64,000 nucleotides of DNA from an uncultured Anaerolineales bacterium. GTDB taxonomy: Bacteria; Chloroflexota; Anaerolineae; Aggregatilineales; Aggregatilineaceae. Where the stretch lies: positions 40,056-104,055 of the forward strand of contig CAKZOB010000020.1 in the NCBI GenBank assembly GCA_937135955.1, given 5' to 3'. Positions within the stretch are counted from its first letter, which is position 1, and the number at the start of each line of letters is the position of its first letter. The translations under genes and the position numbers were made by a program. A model generated the notes under the pieces. It saw only the letters and a list, made by a program, of their open reading frames with translations. It ran no database searches and had not been told where the DNA came from. Positions 53,333 through 61,692 of this stretch are shown in pieces.

Positions 53333-53917
53333 ATGAGCACACCGCGCCGCTTGATCGTCGGTATTTCGGGAGCCAGCGGCGTCATTTACGGCATTCGCCT
53401 GCTGGAAGTGCTGCGCCAGGATCGCGCCATCGAGACGCATCTGGTGCTGACCGAGGCAGCGCGCATCACCATCGCTCAGGAGACCGACTGGAAGATCAGC
53501 GAGGTCGAAGCGCTGGCCGATGTGGTGCACCGGCCCCACAACGTGGGCGCGAGCATCGCCAGCGGGTCTTTCGGCACGATGGGCATGGTCGTCATCCCGT
53601 GCAGCATCAAGAGTCTCTCCAATATCGCGTTGGGCAACACCGGCGACCTGCTGGCGCGCGCCGCCGACGTACAGCTCAAGGAAGGGCGTCCGCTGGTGTT
53701 GGTGGTGCGCGAGACTCCGCTGCACCTGGGCCATCTGCGGTTGATGGCGCAGGCGGCAGAGATCGGGGCGGTGATCCTGCCGCCAGTGCCCGCCTTCTAC
53801 AGCCGCCCCCAGACGATAGACGACATTATCAACGGCACAGTGGGGCGGGTGCTATTGCGGCTGGGCATTGACAACGATCTCTACTTCACCTGGCTGGGCT
53901 TGAAGGGGAAGTCCTGA
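53333..53917 (+). CDS. ubiX: Flavin prenyltransferase UbiX
   Basis: 194 aa. RLIVGISGASGVIYGIRLLEVL at the N-terminus, SGSFGTMGMVVIPCSIKSLSNIALG (FMN and prenyl site), LVLVVRETPLHLGHLRLM and the C-terminal MNNTIDD-like RPQTIDDIINGTVGRVL. It makes prenyl-FMN for UbiD-type decarboxylases, consistent with quinone synthesis beside ubiE. It overlaps the next gene by one base. Confidence 0.95.
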   Translation: MSTPRRLIVGISGASGVIYGIRLLEVLRQDRAIETHLVLTEAARITIAQETDWKISEVEALADVVHRPHNVGASIASGSFGTMGMVVIPCSIKSLSNIALGNTGDLLARAADVQLKEGRPLVLVVRETPLHLGHLRLMAQAAEIGAVILPPVPAFYSRPQTIDDIINGTVGRVLLRLGIDNDLYFTWLGLKGKS

Positions 53918-54420
53918 TGGTCAGTCTGCCAGAGCTGCCCGACGACGTGCGCGCGGCGCTGAGCGAATTCCTGGCGCAGCAGTCCACCCTGGCGTTGAGC
54001 ACCGCCGGTCTGCGCGACGGACGCCCCCAGGTCGCGCCCCTGTTCTTCGTCAGCGACGAAGCGCTCAACCTGTACTGGATTTCCGACCCGGATAGCCGCC
54101 ATAGCCGCAACATCGCCGACTGGGGCGACGCCGCCGTCACCATCTACGCGCAGACGTGGGACTGGCAAAGCATCAAGGGGGTGCAGATCGAGGGCACGGC
54201 CATGCCGGTCAGCGACGACGACGAACGGCAGCGCGCGCTGGACCTGTATTGCGCCAAGTTCCCCTTCGTCAACGAGAAATTCGTCGATCTGATCGCGCAG
54301 AGCGTGTTTTATGTGTTGCGCCCGCGCTGGTTGCGCTGGATCGACAACGAGCGCCGCTTTGGGTATAAACAAGAATTTCTGTTGCAGCCGACCGGTGAAC
54401 AGGACCCCGACGAAGCCTGA
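53917..54420 (+). CDS. Pyridoxamine 5'-phosphate oxidase-fold protein
   Basis: 167 aa split-barrel flavin-binding fold: FLAQQSTLALSTAGLRDGRPQVAPLFFVSDEALNLYWISDPDSRHSRNI is typical of the PNPOx-like group; the C-terminal half RFGYKQEFLLQPTG is less typical. Possible roles include flavin or haem-related oxidation; the reaction is not evident. It is the last gene of the ubiE operon. Confidence 0.8.
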   Translation: MVSLPELPDDVRAALSEFLAQQSTLALSTAGLRDGRPQVAPLFFVSDEALNLYWISDPDSRHSRNIADWGDAAVTIYAQTWDWQSIKGVQIEGTAMPVSDDDERQRALDLYCAKFPFVNEKFVDLIAQSVFYVLRPRWLRWIDNERRFGYKQEFLLQPTGEQDPDEA

Positions 54421-54519
54421 CGCCTCCCAGCCCATCCTGGAGCGCCGGATGCTACGCGGGTCGCATGGCTGACCGATCTACCAGCCGGCCCAGGGTGTCA
54501 CAGTCAGAAAGGAGCGCCG

Positions 54520-55776
54520 GTGGAGAATACTTCTGTTATCCAGGCATTTCTGGCGATCGGCCTGATCATCGCGGCTGCGCAGTTTTCGGGGGCGGCGGCC
54601 CGCGCACTGGGCCAACCGCGCGTCTTCGGGGAACTGCTGGCGGGCGTGATCCTCGGCCCGACGTTGCTCAACCTGTTACATTGGGGCATTTTCGACGATC
54701 CGGTGTTGCTGCGGCTGAGCCTGGACGAACTGGCCGAGCTGGGCGTGTTGTTTCTGATGTTCGCCGTGGGGCTGGAAGTGCACCTGCGCGAACTGTTGGC
54801 TGTGGGGCGCGTGGCGCTATGGGGCGGCACGCTGGGGGCAGTGTTGCCGGTGTTGCTCAGCGCACCGCTGATCGTCGCTTTCGACTATTCGAGCAAGGCG
54901 GCGATCTTCATGGGCGTGGTGTTGGCGGCGACCTCAGTGAGCATCTCGGCGCAAACCCTGCTCGAATTGGGGCTGTTGCGCACCAAAGAGGGCATGGGTC
55001 TGCTGGCAACCGCCGTCGTGGACGATGTCCTGGCCATCCTGTTGCTCTCGATCGTGGTGGCCACGCTGGGGGTGCAGACGAAAGCCTCAGTGGGCAGCCT
55101 GATCTGGACTCTCGCCCGTATGGTTCTCTACGTGGTGGGCGCGCTGGCGGTCGCCTGGTTTGTCCTGCCGCCGCTTTTTAACCGGTTACAGCGCACGCGC
55201 TACCTTTCGTCCGGACTGGCGTCGTTTGCGCTCATTGCCGCGCTGATCTTCGGCTGGTCGGCGGACGTGCTGGGCGGCATCGCTGCCATCACGGGCGCGT
55301 TCATTGCCGGGGTGGGCCTGAGTCAGACCGGCGAGCGAGTCCATGCCGAGATCGAAGAAACGGTGCGGCGGCTTTCCTATTCGTTTCTGGTGCCCATTTT
55401 CTTCGTCAACGTCGGGCTGCATATTGATCTGACGCTGGTAGGGATAGACCTGTTGCCGTTGACCACCTTGTTGACAGTGGCGGCCATTGGGGCCAAAGTG
55501 ATTGGCAGCGGAATGGGAGCGCGGCTGGGGGGCTTCGACCGAGGCGAATCGTTCCGGCTGGGGGTGTGCATGATCTCGCGCGGCGAAGTGGGCCTGATCA
55601 TCGCCAGCCTGGGGCTGGCCGAAGAACTGCTGACCGAAGAACTGTTCGACGTGGTGTTCGTGGTGATCCTGCTGACAACCATCATCACACCGCCGCTGGT
55701 ACGCTGGATCTTCCACGGTCGCACACCGACGCCCGTCGCTGTAGCTGCCAGACGCGATGAACGCAGGAGTCTGTAA
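54520..55776 (+). CDS. Cation:proton antiporter (CPA2/Kef type)
   Basis: 418 aa with about twelve membrane segments. FSGAAARALGQPRVFGELLAGVILGPTLLNLL (inverted hairpin), LGVLFLMFAVGLEVHLRELLAVG, ATSVSISAQTLLELG and TAVVDDVLAILLLSIV (the Asp pair of the transport site), and MISRGEVGLIIASLGLAEELL are family hallmarks. It lacks the TrkA-N domain of Kef. The start is GTG with AAAGGAG. It exchanges Na+ or K+ for protons. The PII-like gene overlaps its stop by one base. Confidence 0.92.
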   Translation: MENTSVIQAFLAIGLIIAAAQFSGAAARALGQPRVFGELLAGVILGPTLLNLLHWGIFDDPVLLRLSLDELAELGVLFLMFAVGLEVHLRELLAVGRVALWGGTLGAVLPVLLSAPLIVAFDYSSKAAIFMGVVLAATSVSISAQTLLELGLLRTKEGMGLLATAVVDDVLAILLLSIVVATLGVQTKASVGSLIWTLARMVLYVVGALAVAWFVLPPLFNRLQRTRYLSSGLASFALIAALIFGWSADVLGGIAAITGAFIAGVGLSQTGERVHAEIEETVRRLSYSFLVPIFFVNVGLHIDLTLVGIDLLPLTTLLTVAAIGAKVIGSGMGARLGGFDRGESFRLGVCMISRGEVGLIIASLGLAEELLTEELFDVVFVVILLTTIITPPLVRWIFHGRTPTPVAVAARRDERRSL

Positions 55777-56147
55777 TGTCCAAACTGGTTGTTCTGATCA
55801 CCACTCACATCGAAAAGGGACTAACCGTAGCCGAAGCCTGGGAGGCCGCCGGTGCTCCCGGCGTCACTCTGATCGAGAGTCACGGCCTGCATCGTCTGCG
55901 CGAACAGAGCAAAGAGCTAGAGCTGCCGTTGATCGTCTCCATGTCTCAGCTTCTGCGGCAGATTGAGGAGACCAATCAGACGATCTTCACCGTGGTAGAT
56001 GACGATCTGGTAGACGTGATGATTGACGCGGCCTGTCAGGCGCTGGACGCGCGCACGTTGGAAGAGAGCGGCGTAGGCGTAGCTTTCGTCATTGACGTGG
56101 AGCGTACCATCGGCATGCGCCCCTGCCGCCGCCTCTCCGATAGATGA
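55776..56147 (+). CDS. PII-like signalling protein coupled to the antiporter
   Basis: 123 aa. SKLVVLITTHIEKGLTVAEAWEAAGAPGVTLIESHGLHRLRE follows the beta-alpha-beta start of PII proteins, and QTIFTVVDDDLVDVMIDAACQAL ... GVGVAFVIDVERTIG fits the second half. The classic uridylylation Tyr and the BC-loop are not obvious. One-base overlap with the antiporter suggests fixed stoichiometry and a role in gating by a nucleotide, as PII-like proteins do for other transporters. The ligand is unknown. Confidence 0.7.
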   Translation: MSKLVVLITTHIEKGLTVAEAWEAAGAPGVTLIESHGLHRLREQSKELELPLIVSMSQLLRQIEETNQTIFTVVDDDLVDVMIDAACQALDARTLEESGVGVAFVIDVERTIGMRPCRRLSDR

Positions 56148-56151
56148 CACG

Positions 56152-57486
56152 ATGCTGACCGGCGAATCTTCTTTGTCGCGCGTCCTGGCATTGATACCGG
56201 CCTATAACGAAGCCGAGCGCGTCGGGGCAGTAGTGGCGGCGACTCGCGCTTATCTGCCGGTGCTGGTGGTGGACGACGGCTCTGCGGATGACACAGCGAT
56301 TCTCGCCGAAGACGCCGGCGCTACGGTGCTGCGGCAGTCGCCCAACCAGGGCAAAGGGGCGGCGCTGCGGGCTGGTTTCCGCTGGGCGCTGGAGGCCGGT
56401 TACGAGGCGGTGATCATGCTCGACGCCGACGGGCAGCACGATCCCGCCGAAATCCCCCGTTTTCTGCAAACCTACACCGCTCAAGGCGCTGATCTGATTA
56501 TTGGCGAGCGTACCTTCAGACAGATGCCCTTCCCCCGCAATCTGTCCAACACGATCGGGCGCTGGCTATTCTCGTGGGCACTGGGGCAACCGGTGCGCGA
56601 CAATCAGTCGGGCTATCGCCTGCTCAGCCGCCGCATGATGGAAGCGACGCTCGACAGCCATGAACAGGGCTTTGAGTTCGAGGTCGAGATGATCGTCACC
56701 TGTGTGCAGCGCGGCTATAGGCTGGCTGGAGTGCCCATTCGCACCATCTACGCGGGCGAGAAGAGTCACATCAAGCCGCTGCATCAGACGGTGCATTTCC
56801 TGCGCGTGGTCTGGCAGACGCGGCGGGCCATGCGGCGGGCGCGCGCGGGCGGTGCGTCGTCGCACTGGCCCTCGCTGCTGCTGTTGCCATTGCTGGCGCT
56901 GACAGGTGCGCTGCTGATCCTGTCGGGCGGCATAGGGATAGACGCGGCGGGCACGCTCTCTCCCGTCTACCCCACGCCCGCGCCGATCGCCTTCACCCCA
57001 CCGACGCCGCTGCCGCCGACCCCTGAGCCGACGCTGCCCGCGCCGGAAGAAATCATCGGGTTGCCCGCGCCAGACTATGCCCTGCCGCTGCTGGACGGCG
57101 AGACAATTCGCCTGGCCGCTCTGCGTGGACAGGCCGTGTTCCTCAATTTCTGGGCGACCTGGTGCGTCCCCTGCCAGAACGAGATGCCGCTGTTGCAGCG
57201 TCTGCACGACGAGCATGGGGACAGCGTGCGCGTGATCGCCATCACCGACCCGCACCTGGGGCAGAGCGAGCAGCAGGTGCGCGAATTCCTGACGCGCTAT
57301 GGCTTTACGTTTCCCGTCGCTCTGGTTGAAGACGAGACCGTCTACCGCTACTTCGATGTGGCACAGATTCCCGTCACGTATATCCTGGATGGTGACGGGG
57401 TGATACGTTTTCGTCACATCGGCGAACTGACCGCCGCAGAGATCAACCGCTATCTCGAACAGGTTGCGCCAGTCGCCGGCGACTGA
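56152..57486 (+). CDS. Fusion of GT2 glycosyltransferase and TlpA-like thioredoxin domain
   Basis: 444 aa, one unbroken frame. Residues 9-210 are a dolichyl-phosphate-mannose-synthase-like GT2 domain: VLALIPAYNEAERVG, LVVDDGSADDT, MLDADGQHDP (DxD) and RDNQSGYRLLSRRMM. A hydrophobic segment follows (about 237-262), then a Pro-rich linker (PTPAPIAFTPPTPLPPTPEP), then a redoxin domain (about 305-440) with FLNFWATWCVPCQNEMPLLQRL; the active-site Cys are C338 and C341. The glycosyltransferase would face the cytosol and the thioredoxin domain the outside. ATG 56152 lies 4 bp behind the PII-like stop. Confidence 0.88.
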   Translation: MLTGESSLSRVLALIPAYNEAERVGAVVAATRAYLPVLVVDDGSADDTAILAEDAGATVLRQSPNQGKGAALRAGFRWALEAGYEAVIMLDADGQHDPAEIPRFLQTYTAQGADLIIGERTFRQMPFPRNLSNTIGRWLFSWALGQPVRDNQSGYRLLSRRMMEATLDSHEQGFEFEVEMIVTCVQRGYRLAGVPIRTIYAGEKSHIKPLHQTVHFLRVVWQTRRAMRRARAGGASSHWPSLLLLPLLALTGALLILSGGIGIDAAGTLSPVYPTPAPIAFTPPTPLPPTPEPTLPAPEEIIGLPAPDYALPLLDGETIRLAALRGQAVFLNFWATWCVPCQNEMPLLQRLHDEHGDSVRVIAITDPHLGQSEQQVREFLTRYGFTFPVALVEDETVYRYFDVAQIPVTYILDGDGVIRFRHIGELTAAEINRYLEQVAPVAGD

Positions 57487-57513
57487 AGGAACTTACACAC
57501 GGAGTACAGGCCC

Positions 57514-58617
57514 ATGACTCATCGCAGACTGCAGAAAATGGCGGAAATCATCGCCGCAGCAAACCTCGATGCCATCGCCTTAGTGCCTGGAGCCAATCTG
57601 CACTACCTCACTGGCATTGATTTTCACCTGATGGAGCGTCCCCTGGTCGTGTTCTTCCTGCCGGATCGCGAGCCAGTGGCTGTCCTGCCCGCGCTGGAAG
57701 AAGTGCGGCTGGCCGCCTGCGATTTCCCCATGACGCTTTTCCCCTGGTCAGATTCCGAAGGCTACGGCCCGGCCTTTGCGGCGGCAGTGGGCGAGCTGAA
57801 ACTGGCGGGCAAGCGCATTGGGGTAGAAGAACTGCGTATGCGCGTCCTGGAAGCGCGCATCCTGGAAGACTATCTGCCGGGCGCAACCCTGGTGCCTGCC
57901 AGCACTCCCCTGGCCGCATTACGTCTGCGCAAAGACGCCGACGCCATCCGCGCTCTGCGCGAAGCGATTCGCATCAGCGAGGCGGCGCTGTATACGGTGA
58001 TGGATCGGGTGCGGCCCGGCATGACCGAGCGCGAAATTGCCGCGCTGATCACCATGGCGCAGCTCGAACAGGGCGGCGGCAAACATCCCTTCGAGCCGAT
58101 CGTCCTCAGCGGCCCCAATAGCGCTTTGCCTCATGGCGAGCCGGGTGAGCGCATAATCGCCGAGGGCGAACCGTTGCTGTTTGACTTCGGTACGACGGTG
58201 CGCGGCTATGCCTCGGACATCACACGCACCTTCTGCGTTGGAACCCCCTCGCCGCGCCTGGTAGAAGTCTACGAGGTAGTGCGCGCCGCCAACGAAGCCG
58301 GACGCGCCGCCGCCCGGCCTGGTGTCGCGGCACAGGAAGTGGATCGGGCCGCCCGTCGCGTGATCGAAGAGGCGGGTTTCGGCCCCTATTTCACACACCG
58401 TACCGGGCATGGCCTGGGCATGGAAGCGCACGAGGGGCCGGGCATTGTCGAGGGCAACGAGCTGATCCTGGAGCCGGGAATGGTCTTCACTGTGGAGCCG
58501 GGCATCTATCTGCCGGGCGAACTGGGTGTGCGCATCGAAGATGACGTGCTGATCACCCCTAACGGGGCCGAAAGCCTGACGACCTTCCCGCGCGAATTGC
58601 GGCGCATTGGCTGGTGA
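57514..58617 (+). CDS. M24-family Xaa-Pro aminopeptidase-like protein
   Basis: 367 aa. The N-terminal creatinase-like domain (ANLHYLTGIDFHLMERPLVVFFLP) is followed by the pita-bread domain with metal ligands in LLFDFGTTVRGYASDITRTFCVG (two Asp), THRTGHGLGMEAHEGP (His), MVFTVEPGIYLPGELGVRIEDDVLIT (two Glu). It removes N-terminal residues before proline, or acts as a related dipeptidase. It is 27 bp behind the fusion gene and followed by a strong hairpin. Confidence 0.93.
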   Translation: MTHRRLQKMAEIIAAANLDAIALVPGANLHYLTGIDFHLMERPLVVFFLPDREPVAVLPALEEVRLAACDFPMTLFPWSDSEGYGPAFAAAVGELKLAGKRIGVEELRMRVLEARILEDYLPGATLVPASTPLAALRLRKDADAIRALREAIRISEAALYTVMDRVRPGMTEREIAALITMAQLEQGGGKHPFEPIVLSGPNSALPHGEPGERIIAEGEPLLFDFGTTVRGYASDITRTFCVGTPSPRLVEVYEVVRAANEAGRAAARPGVAAQEVDRAARRVIEEAGFGPYFTHRTGHGLGMEAHEGPGIVEGNELILEPGMVFTVEPGIYLPGELGVRIEDDVLITPNGAESLTTFPRELRRIGW

Positions 58618-58661
58618 GCCGGTCGCGCAGACTGGCACAAAATACTCCCAGGTTGATCGCT

Positions 58662-58688
58662 GGCAGCCGCGTATCCGACGCGGCTGTC
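58662..58688 (+). terminator. Terminator-like hairpin after M24 peptidase
   Basis: An 11-bp stem (58662-58672 with 58678-58688, GGCAGCCGCGT/ACGCGGCTGTC) with a 5-nt loop, followed by GCTTTG. Confidence 0.6.
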
Positions 58689-58725
58689 GCTTTGTCGGAC
58701 GGCGTCGAAGCGCTGGCGGTTTGCG

Positions 58726-58755
58726 TTGGACAGGCGGGTGCTGTGAGGTTATATT
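58726..58755 (+). promoter_or_regulatory. Candidate promoter of DtxR-family gene
   Basis: TTGGAC (58726-58731), 18-nt spacer, TATATT (58750-58755). The leader then holds TGACAAATATCTGAAAAA, which does not closely repeat the feoA palindrome. Confidence 0.45.
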
Positions 58756-58839
58756 TTGCATGACAAATATCTGAAAAATCGGCCTGGTGCGCTCCGATAA
58801 AGGGGCGTCCACCTGTTCACGTCATGAGGATCGTCCTGC

Positions 58840-59526
58840 ATGTGTCCGACGGTATGGATTTACCTGGGCGAGATTTATCGCCTGCAAGAAGATACGCCCT
58901 GGCCGACCCTTTCCATGGTGGCCGACAGCATGGGCGTCTCGTTGCAGGCGGCCTCGCGCATGATCCGCCGCATGGTCGAAAACGGCTATATCGAGCACGA
59001 ACCGTATCGCGGCGTGCGCCTGACCCCTGCGGGCGAAACCATCGCCTTGCAGGTTATCCGCCGCCATCGCATTCTGGAAGCCTTTCTGGTGCGGGTGATG
59101 GGCTTCGGCTGGGAAGAAGTGCACGAGATGGTCGAAACCCTGGAGCGGGGCGTGCAGGATGTTCTGATTGACCGCATGGACGCCATGAGCGGCCACCCCA
59201 CCCGTTGCCCGCACGGCGAACCGATCCCCACCAAAGACGGGACGATGCCCCCCCTGAACGACCGCCCGCTCGCCCACTGGCCAGAGGGAAAACCCGCCCA
59301 GGTGAGTCGTGTGAAGACCCACGATCCGGAGAAGCTGCGCTATCTGGCCCGCGTCAAGCTGATCCCCGGCGCGACGCTCACCGTGCGCGACCGCAGCCCG
59401 TTCAACGGGCCGTTGCATCTGGATTGCGGCGGAGAATGGCTGGTAGTCGGGCACGAACTGGCCAGCGAGCTATATGTGCAGGACCCCGATCCCTCTTTCG
59501 CGCCGTCCCTGGCCACGCCCCGCTGA
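58840..59526 (+). CDS. DtxR/MntR-family metal-dependent regulator
   Basis: 228 aa, three-domain layout of DtxR. Winged helix: YLGEIYRLQEDTPWPTLSMVADSMGVSLQAASRMIRRMVENGYIEHEPYRGVRLTPAGE. Dimer/metal domain: RRHRILEAFLVRVMGFGWEEVHEMVETLERGVQDVLIDRMD then HPTRCPHGEPIP. C-terminal SH3-like domain: ARVKLIPGATLTVRDRSPFNGPLHLDCGG. The usual metal-site string is W/LEH; here it is LER, so one primary ligand is Arg. It may sense metal in a changed way. It is a natural candidate to bind the feoA operator at 24009-24026 (inference). Confidence 0.88.
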   Translation: MCPTVWIYLGEIYRLQEDTPWPTLSMVADSMGVSLQAASRMIRRMVENGYIEHEPYRGVRLTPAGETIALQVIRRHRILEAFLVRVMGFGWEEVHEMVETLERGVQDVLIDRMDAMSGHPTRCPHGEPIPTKDGTMPPLNDRPLAHWPEGKPAQVSRVKTHDPEKLRYLARVKLIPGATLTVRDRSPFNGPLHLDCGGEWLVVGHELASELYVQDPDPSFAPSLATPR

Positions 59527-59539
59527 GCCTGGGCACTCC

Positions 59540-59941
59540 TCAGGCCACTTTGATCACGCGCCGGGGTTTGAGCCGCAACACGATGATATCGAGGTCGGCC
59601 CAGGCGGCGATGTCCTTTTCCGCCTGTTCGGGTGCTTCGTAGCGATGAGTCAGCCGCCGCACCCACTCATCGTCCGGGTCTGGCTCGATGACGAAATCGC
59701 CCTTGATCAGATAGCCGCCGCCATCGTCCGGTTCGCCGCCGATGACGACTGCGCCCTTGGGGTTGGCTGTCAGGTAGTCCACCTTGCGCGTGTCGCGCGC
59801 GCTGATGATCACAATGTCCTCGCCATCCAGCATGAACCATACGGGCACGGTGTGCGGGTAACCTTCGGGATCAATGACCGACACCCGTGCGATCAGCGGC
59901 TTGCTCAACACCGCCCGCGCCTGCTCGTCATAGAGAGACAT
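59540..59941 (-). CDS. PPOX-class F420- or flavin-dependent enzyme
   Basis: 133 aa split-barrel protein: AVLSKPLIARVSVIDPEGYPHTVPVWFMLDGEDIVIISARDTRKVDYLTANPKGAVVIGG is typical of the small PPOX/F420 group. It binds flavin or F420 and reduces an unknown substrate. It converges with the DtxR-family gene 13 bp away. Confidence 0.82.
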   Translation of the reverse strand: MSLYDEQARAVLSKPLIARVSVIDPEGYPHTVPVWFMLDGEDIVIISARDTRKVDYLTANPKGAVVIGGEPDDGGGYLIKGDFVIEPDPDDEWVRRLTHRYEAPEQAEKDIAAWADLDIIVLRLKPRRVIKVA

Positions 59942-60140
59942 CTTTTTTCCGCCTGTAGGTGAGTGATGTCACGCACACGCCATTGAGTATATCTGAGAGT
60001 GCGTCGCTGTGCTTGTGTGCAGTATCAATATCGAGTATGTATACAGTGGTGCCAGGAGCTACACCACCTCTTTCCCCGAATCTTCCTGGACTACCCTGTC
60101 GGGGAACGCCGTATGGCCCACGTAGCCACGGAGGAAAGCC

Positions 60141-61622
60141 ATGCGCTCCCTGTCCCGGACCTTTCCACTGCGCATCGCCCTGCTTTATTTCGCCTTCTCG
60201 GCAATCTGGATCGTTACCTCCGATCTGGTAGTCACCCTTCTCACAGATGAAACCTATCTGATCGAACAGACGGTCAAAGGACTGGTCTTCATCACCGCCA
60301 CCACTATCTTGCTCTACACCCTGCTAAAGCGCGAGAAAGAGGCCCTGGATCGCGCTAACACCGCGTTGCAACGGGTTAACCGCGCTTATCGCCTGCTGAG
60401 CACCTGCAATCAGCAGATTGTACGTGCCAGCGACGAGGCGTCTCTGCTGGAGAGTGTATGCCAGACGTTGGTCACAGAGGGGGGCTATCGCATGGCCTGG
60501 GTGGGCTTCGCCGAACAGACGCCCGAACGCCTGGTGCGTCCGGTTGCCTGGGCCGGACACGAAGCAGATTACCTGTCAACCATTCGGCTCACCTGGGCAG
60601 AAGACCGCTATGGTCAGGGGCCGGTGGGTACAGCGATTCGCACGCGTCAGCCCCAGGCCAGTCGTTTCATCGCCGACGATCCGCTCTTCACCTGGCGTGC
60701 CGAGGCGCTACAGCGGGGTTATCAGTCCGTTGTCGCGCTGCCTTTCGTCGTCGAAGATCAAAAGGTCGGCATACTGGCCATTTACGCCGCCGAACCAGAT
60801 GCCTTCGACGAGCAAGAAGTCTCTTTGCTGAACGAACTGGCACACGACCTGGCCTATGGCCTGCGCGCCCTACGTGCTCATCAGTCCCTGCAAGATGCCA
60901 CCCGCGCTCTGGCCGAAGTGGCACAGCACCGGGCAGAACTGGATCGTTCCCGGCAGTTACTGGCAATGGCCGTCCACGATCTGCGCAATCCTCTGGCTGT
61001 GATCCAGGCTGCCACCGAACTATTGCACCATTACAGCGAACGCATGTCCGACGAAGAGAAAGCTTCACGTCACGAGCGCATCGCCGAGAGCATCAAGTTC
61101 ATGAAAAGGGCGCTCGACGACATCCTGCTGATGAGCAAGGCCAACCTGGAACATATGCCTGTGTATCTTGAAAAGCTGGATATAGTGGCCCTGGCCCAGC
61201 AGACCCTTGCGGAGGTGGCTCAGTTGGCCCCGCGGCACCGGTTGGAATTCGAGTGTACGGAAACAAACACCGAAGTGTCCAGCGATCCCGCCCTGCTGCG
61301 CCATATCCTGACTAATCTACTGGAGAACGCCGTGCGCTATTCGCCGGCAGGCAGCACCGTAACCCTGACCCTGCTCTGTCAGCCCGACCGTATCACCGTG
61401 CGCGTGCAAGACCAGGGCATTGGCATTCCTGCAGAGGAACAGGCGCGGTTGGGCGAGCCATTCTTCCGCGCCAGCAACGCCAGGAGCGCCCAGGGTACGG
61501 GCCTGGGCCTGACCATCGTCCGGCAGGCGGTCGAGGCGTTAGGCGGCACCCTGAGCGTGGAAAGCGAGGAAGGGCAAGGCAGCACCTTTACAGTGACGTG
61601 GCCTCTGCTGACTACCCCCTGA
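60141..61622 (+). CDS. Membrane sensor histidine kinase with GAF domain
   Basis: 493 aa. Two membrane helices (about 10-32 and 42-62), a short helix, a GAF domain (about 90-240: CNQQIVRASDEASLLESVCQTLVTEGGYRMAWVGFAE onward), a coiled-coil, HisKA with phospho-His H279 in LAMAVHDLRNPLAVIQAATELL, and HATPase_c with N box TNLLENAVRYSP, G1 DQGIGIP and G2 GTGLGLTIV. ATG 60141 follows GAGGAAA. No response regulator is adjacent, so its partner is elsewhere. The GAF ligand is unknown. Confidence 0.93.
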   Translation: MRSLSRTFPLRIALLYFAFSAIWIVTSDLVVTLLTDETYLIEQTVKGLVFITATTILLYTLLKREKEALDRANTALQRVNRAYRLLSTCNQQIVRASDEASLLESVCQTLVTEGGYRMAWVGFAEQTPERLVRPVAWAGHEADYLSTIRLTWAEDRYGQGPVGTAIRTRQPQASRFIADDPLFTWRAEALQRGYQSVVALPFVVEDQKVGILAIYAAEPDAFDEQEVSLLNELAHDLAYGLRALRAHQSLQDATRALAEVAQHRAELDRSRQLLAMAVHDLRNPLAVIQAATELLHHYSERMSDEEKASRHERIAESIKFMKRALDDILLMSKANLEHMPVYLEKLDIVALAQQTLAEVAQLAPRHRLEFECTETNTEVSSDPALLRHILTNLLENAVRYSPAGSTVTLTLLCQPDRITVRVQDQGIGIPAEEQARLGEPFFRASNARSAQGTGLGLTIVRQAVEALGGTLSVESEEGQGSTFTVTWPLLTTP

Positions 61623-61652
61623 CCGCTCCCTGCCTTCACTGCCGATCTTTCC

Positions 61653-61692
61653 AATGAACAGGCCCGCTTCTTGGCGGGCCTGCGTTCATTGG
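61653..61692. terminator. Bidirectional terminator between histidine kinase and KimA-like gene
   Basis: CAGGCCCGC/GCGGGCCTG (61660-61668 with 61675-61683), extended by AATGAA/TTCATT arms. It overlaps the stop of the KimA-like gene. Confidence 0.75.
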
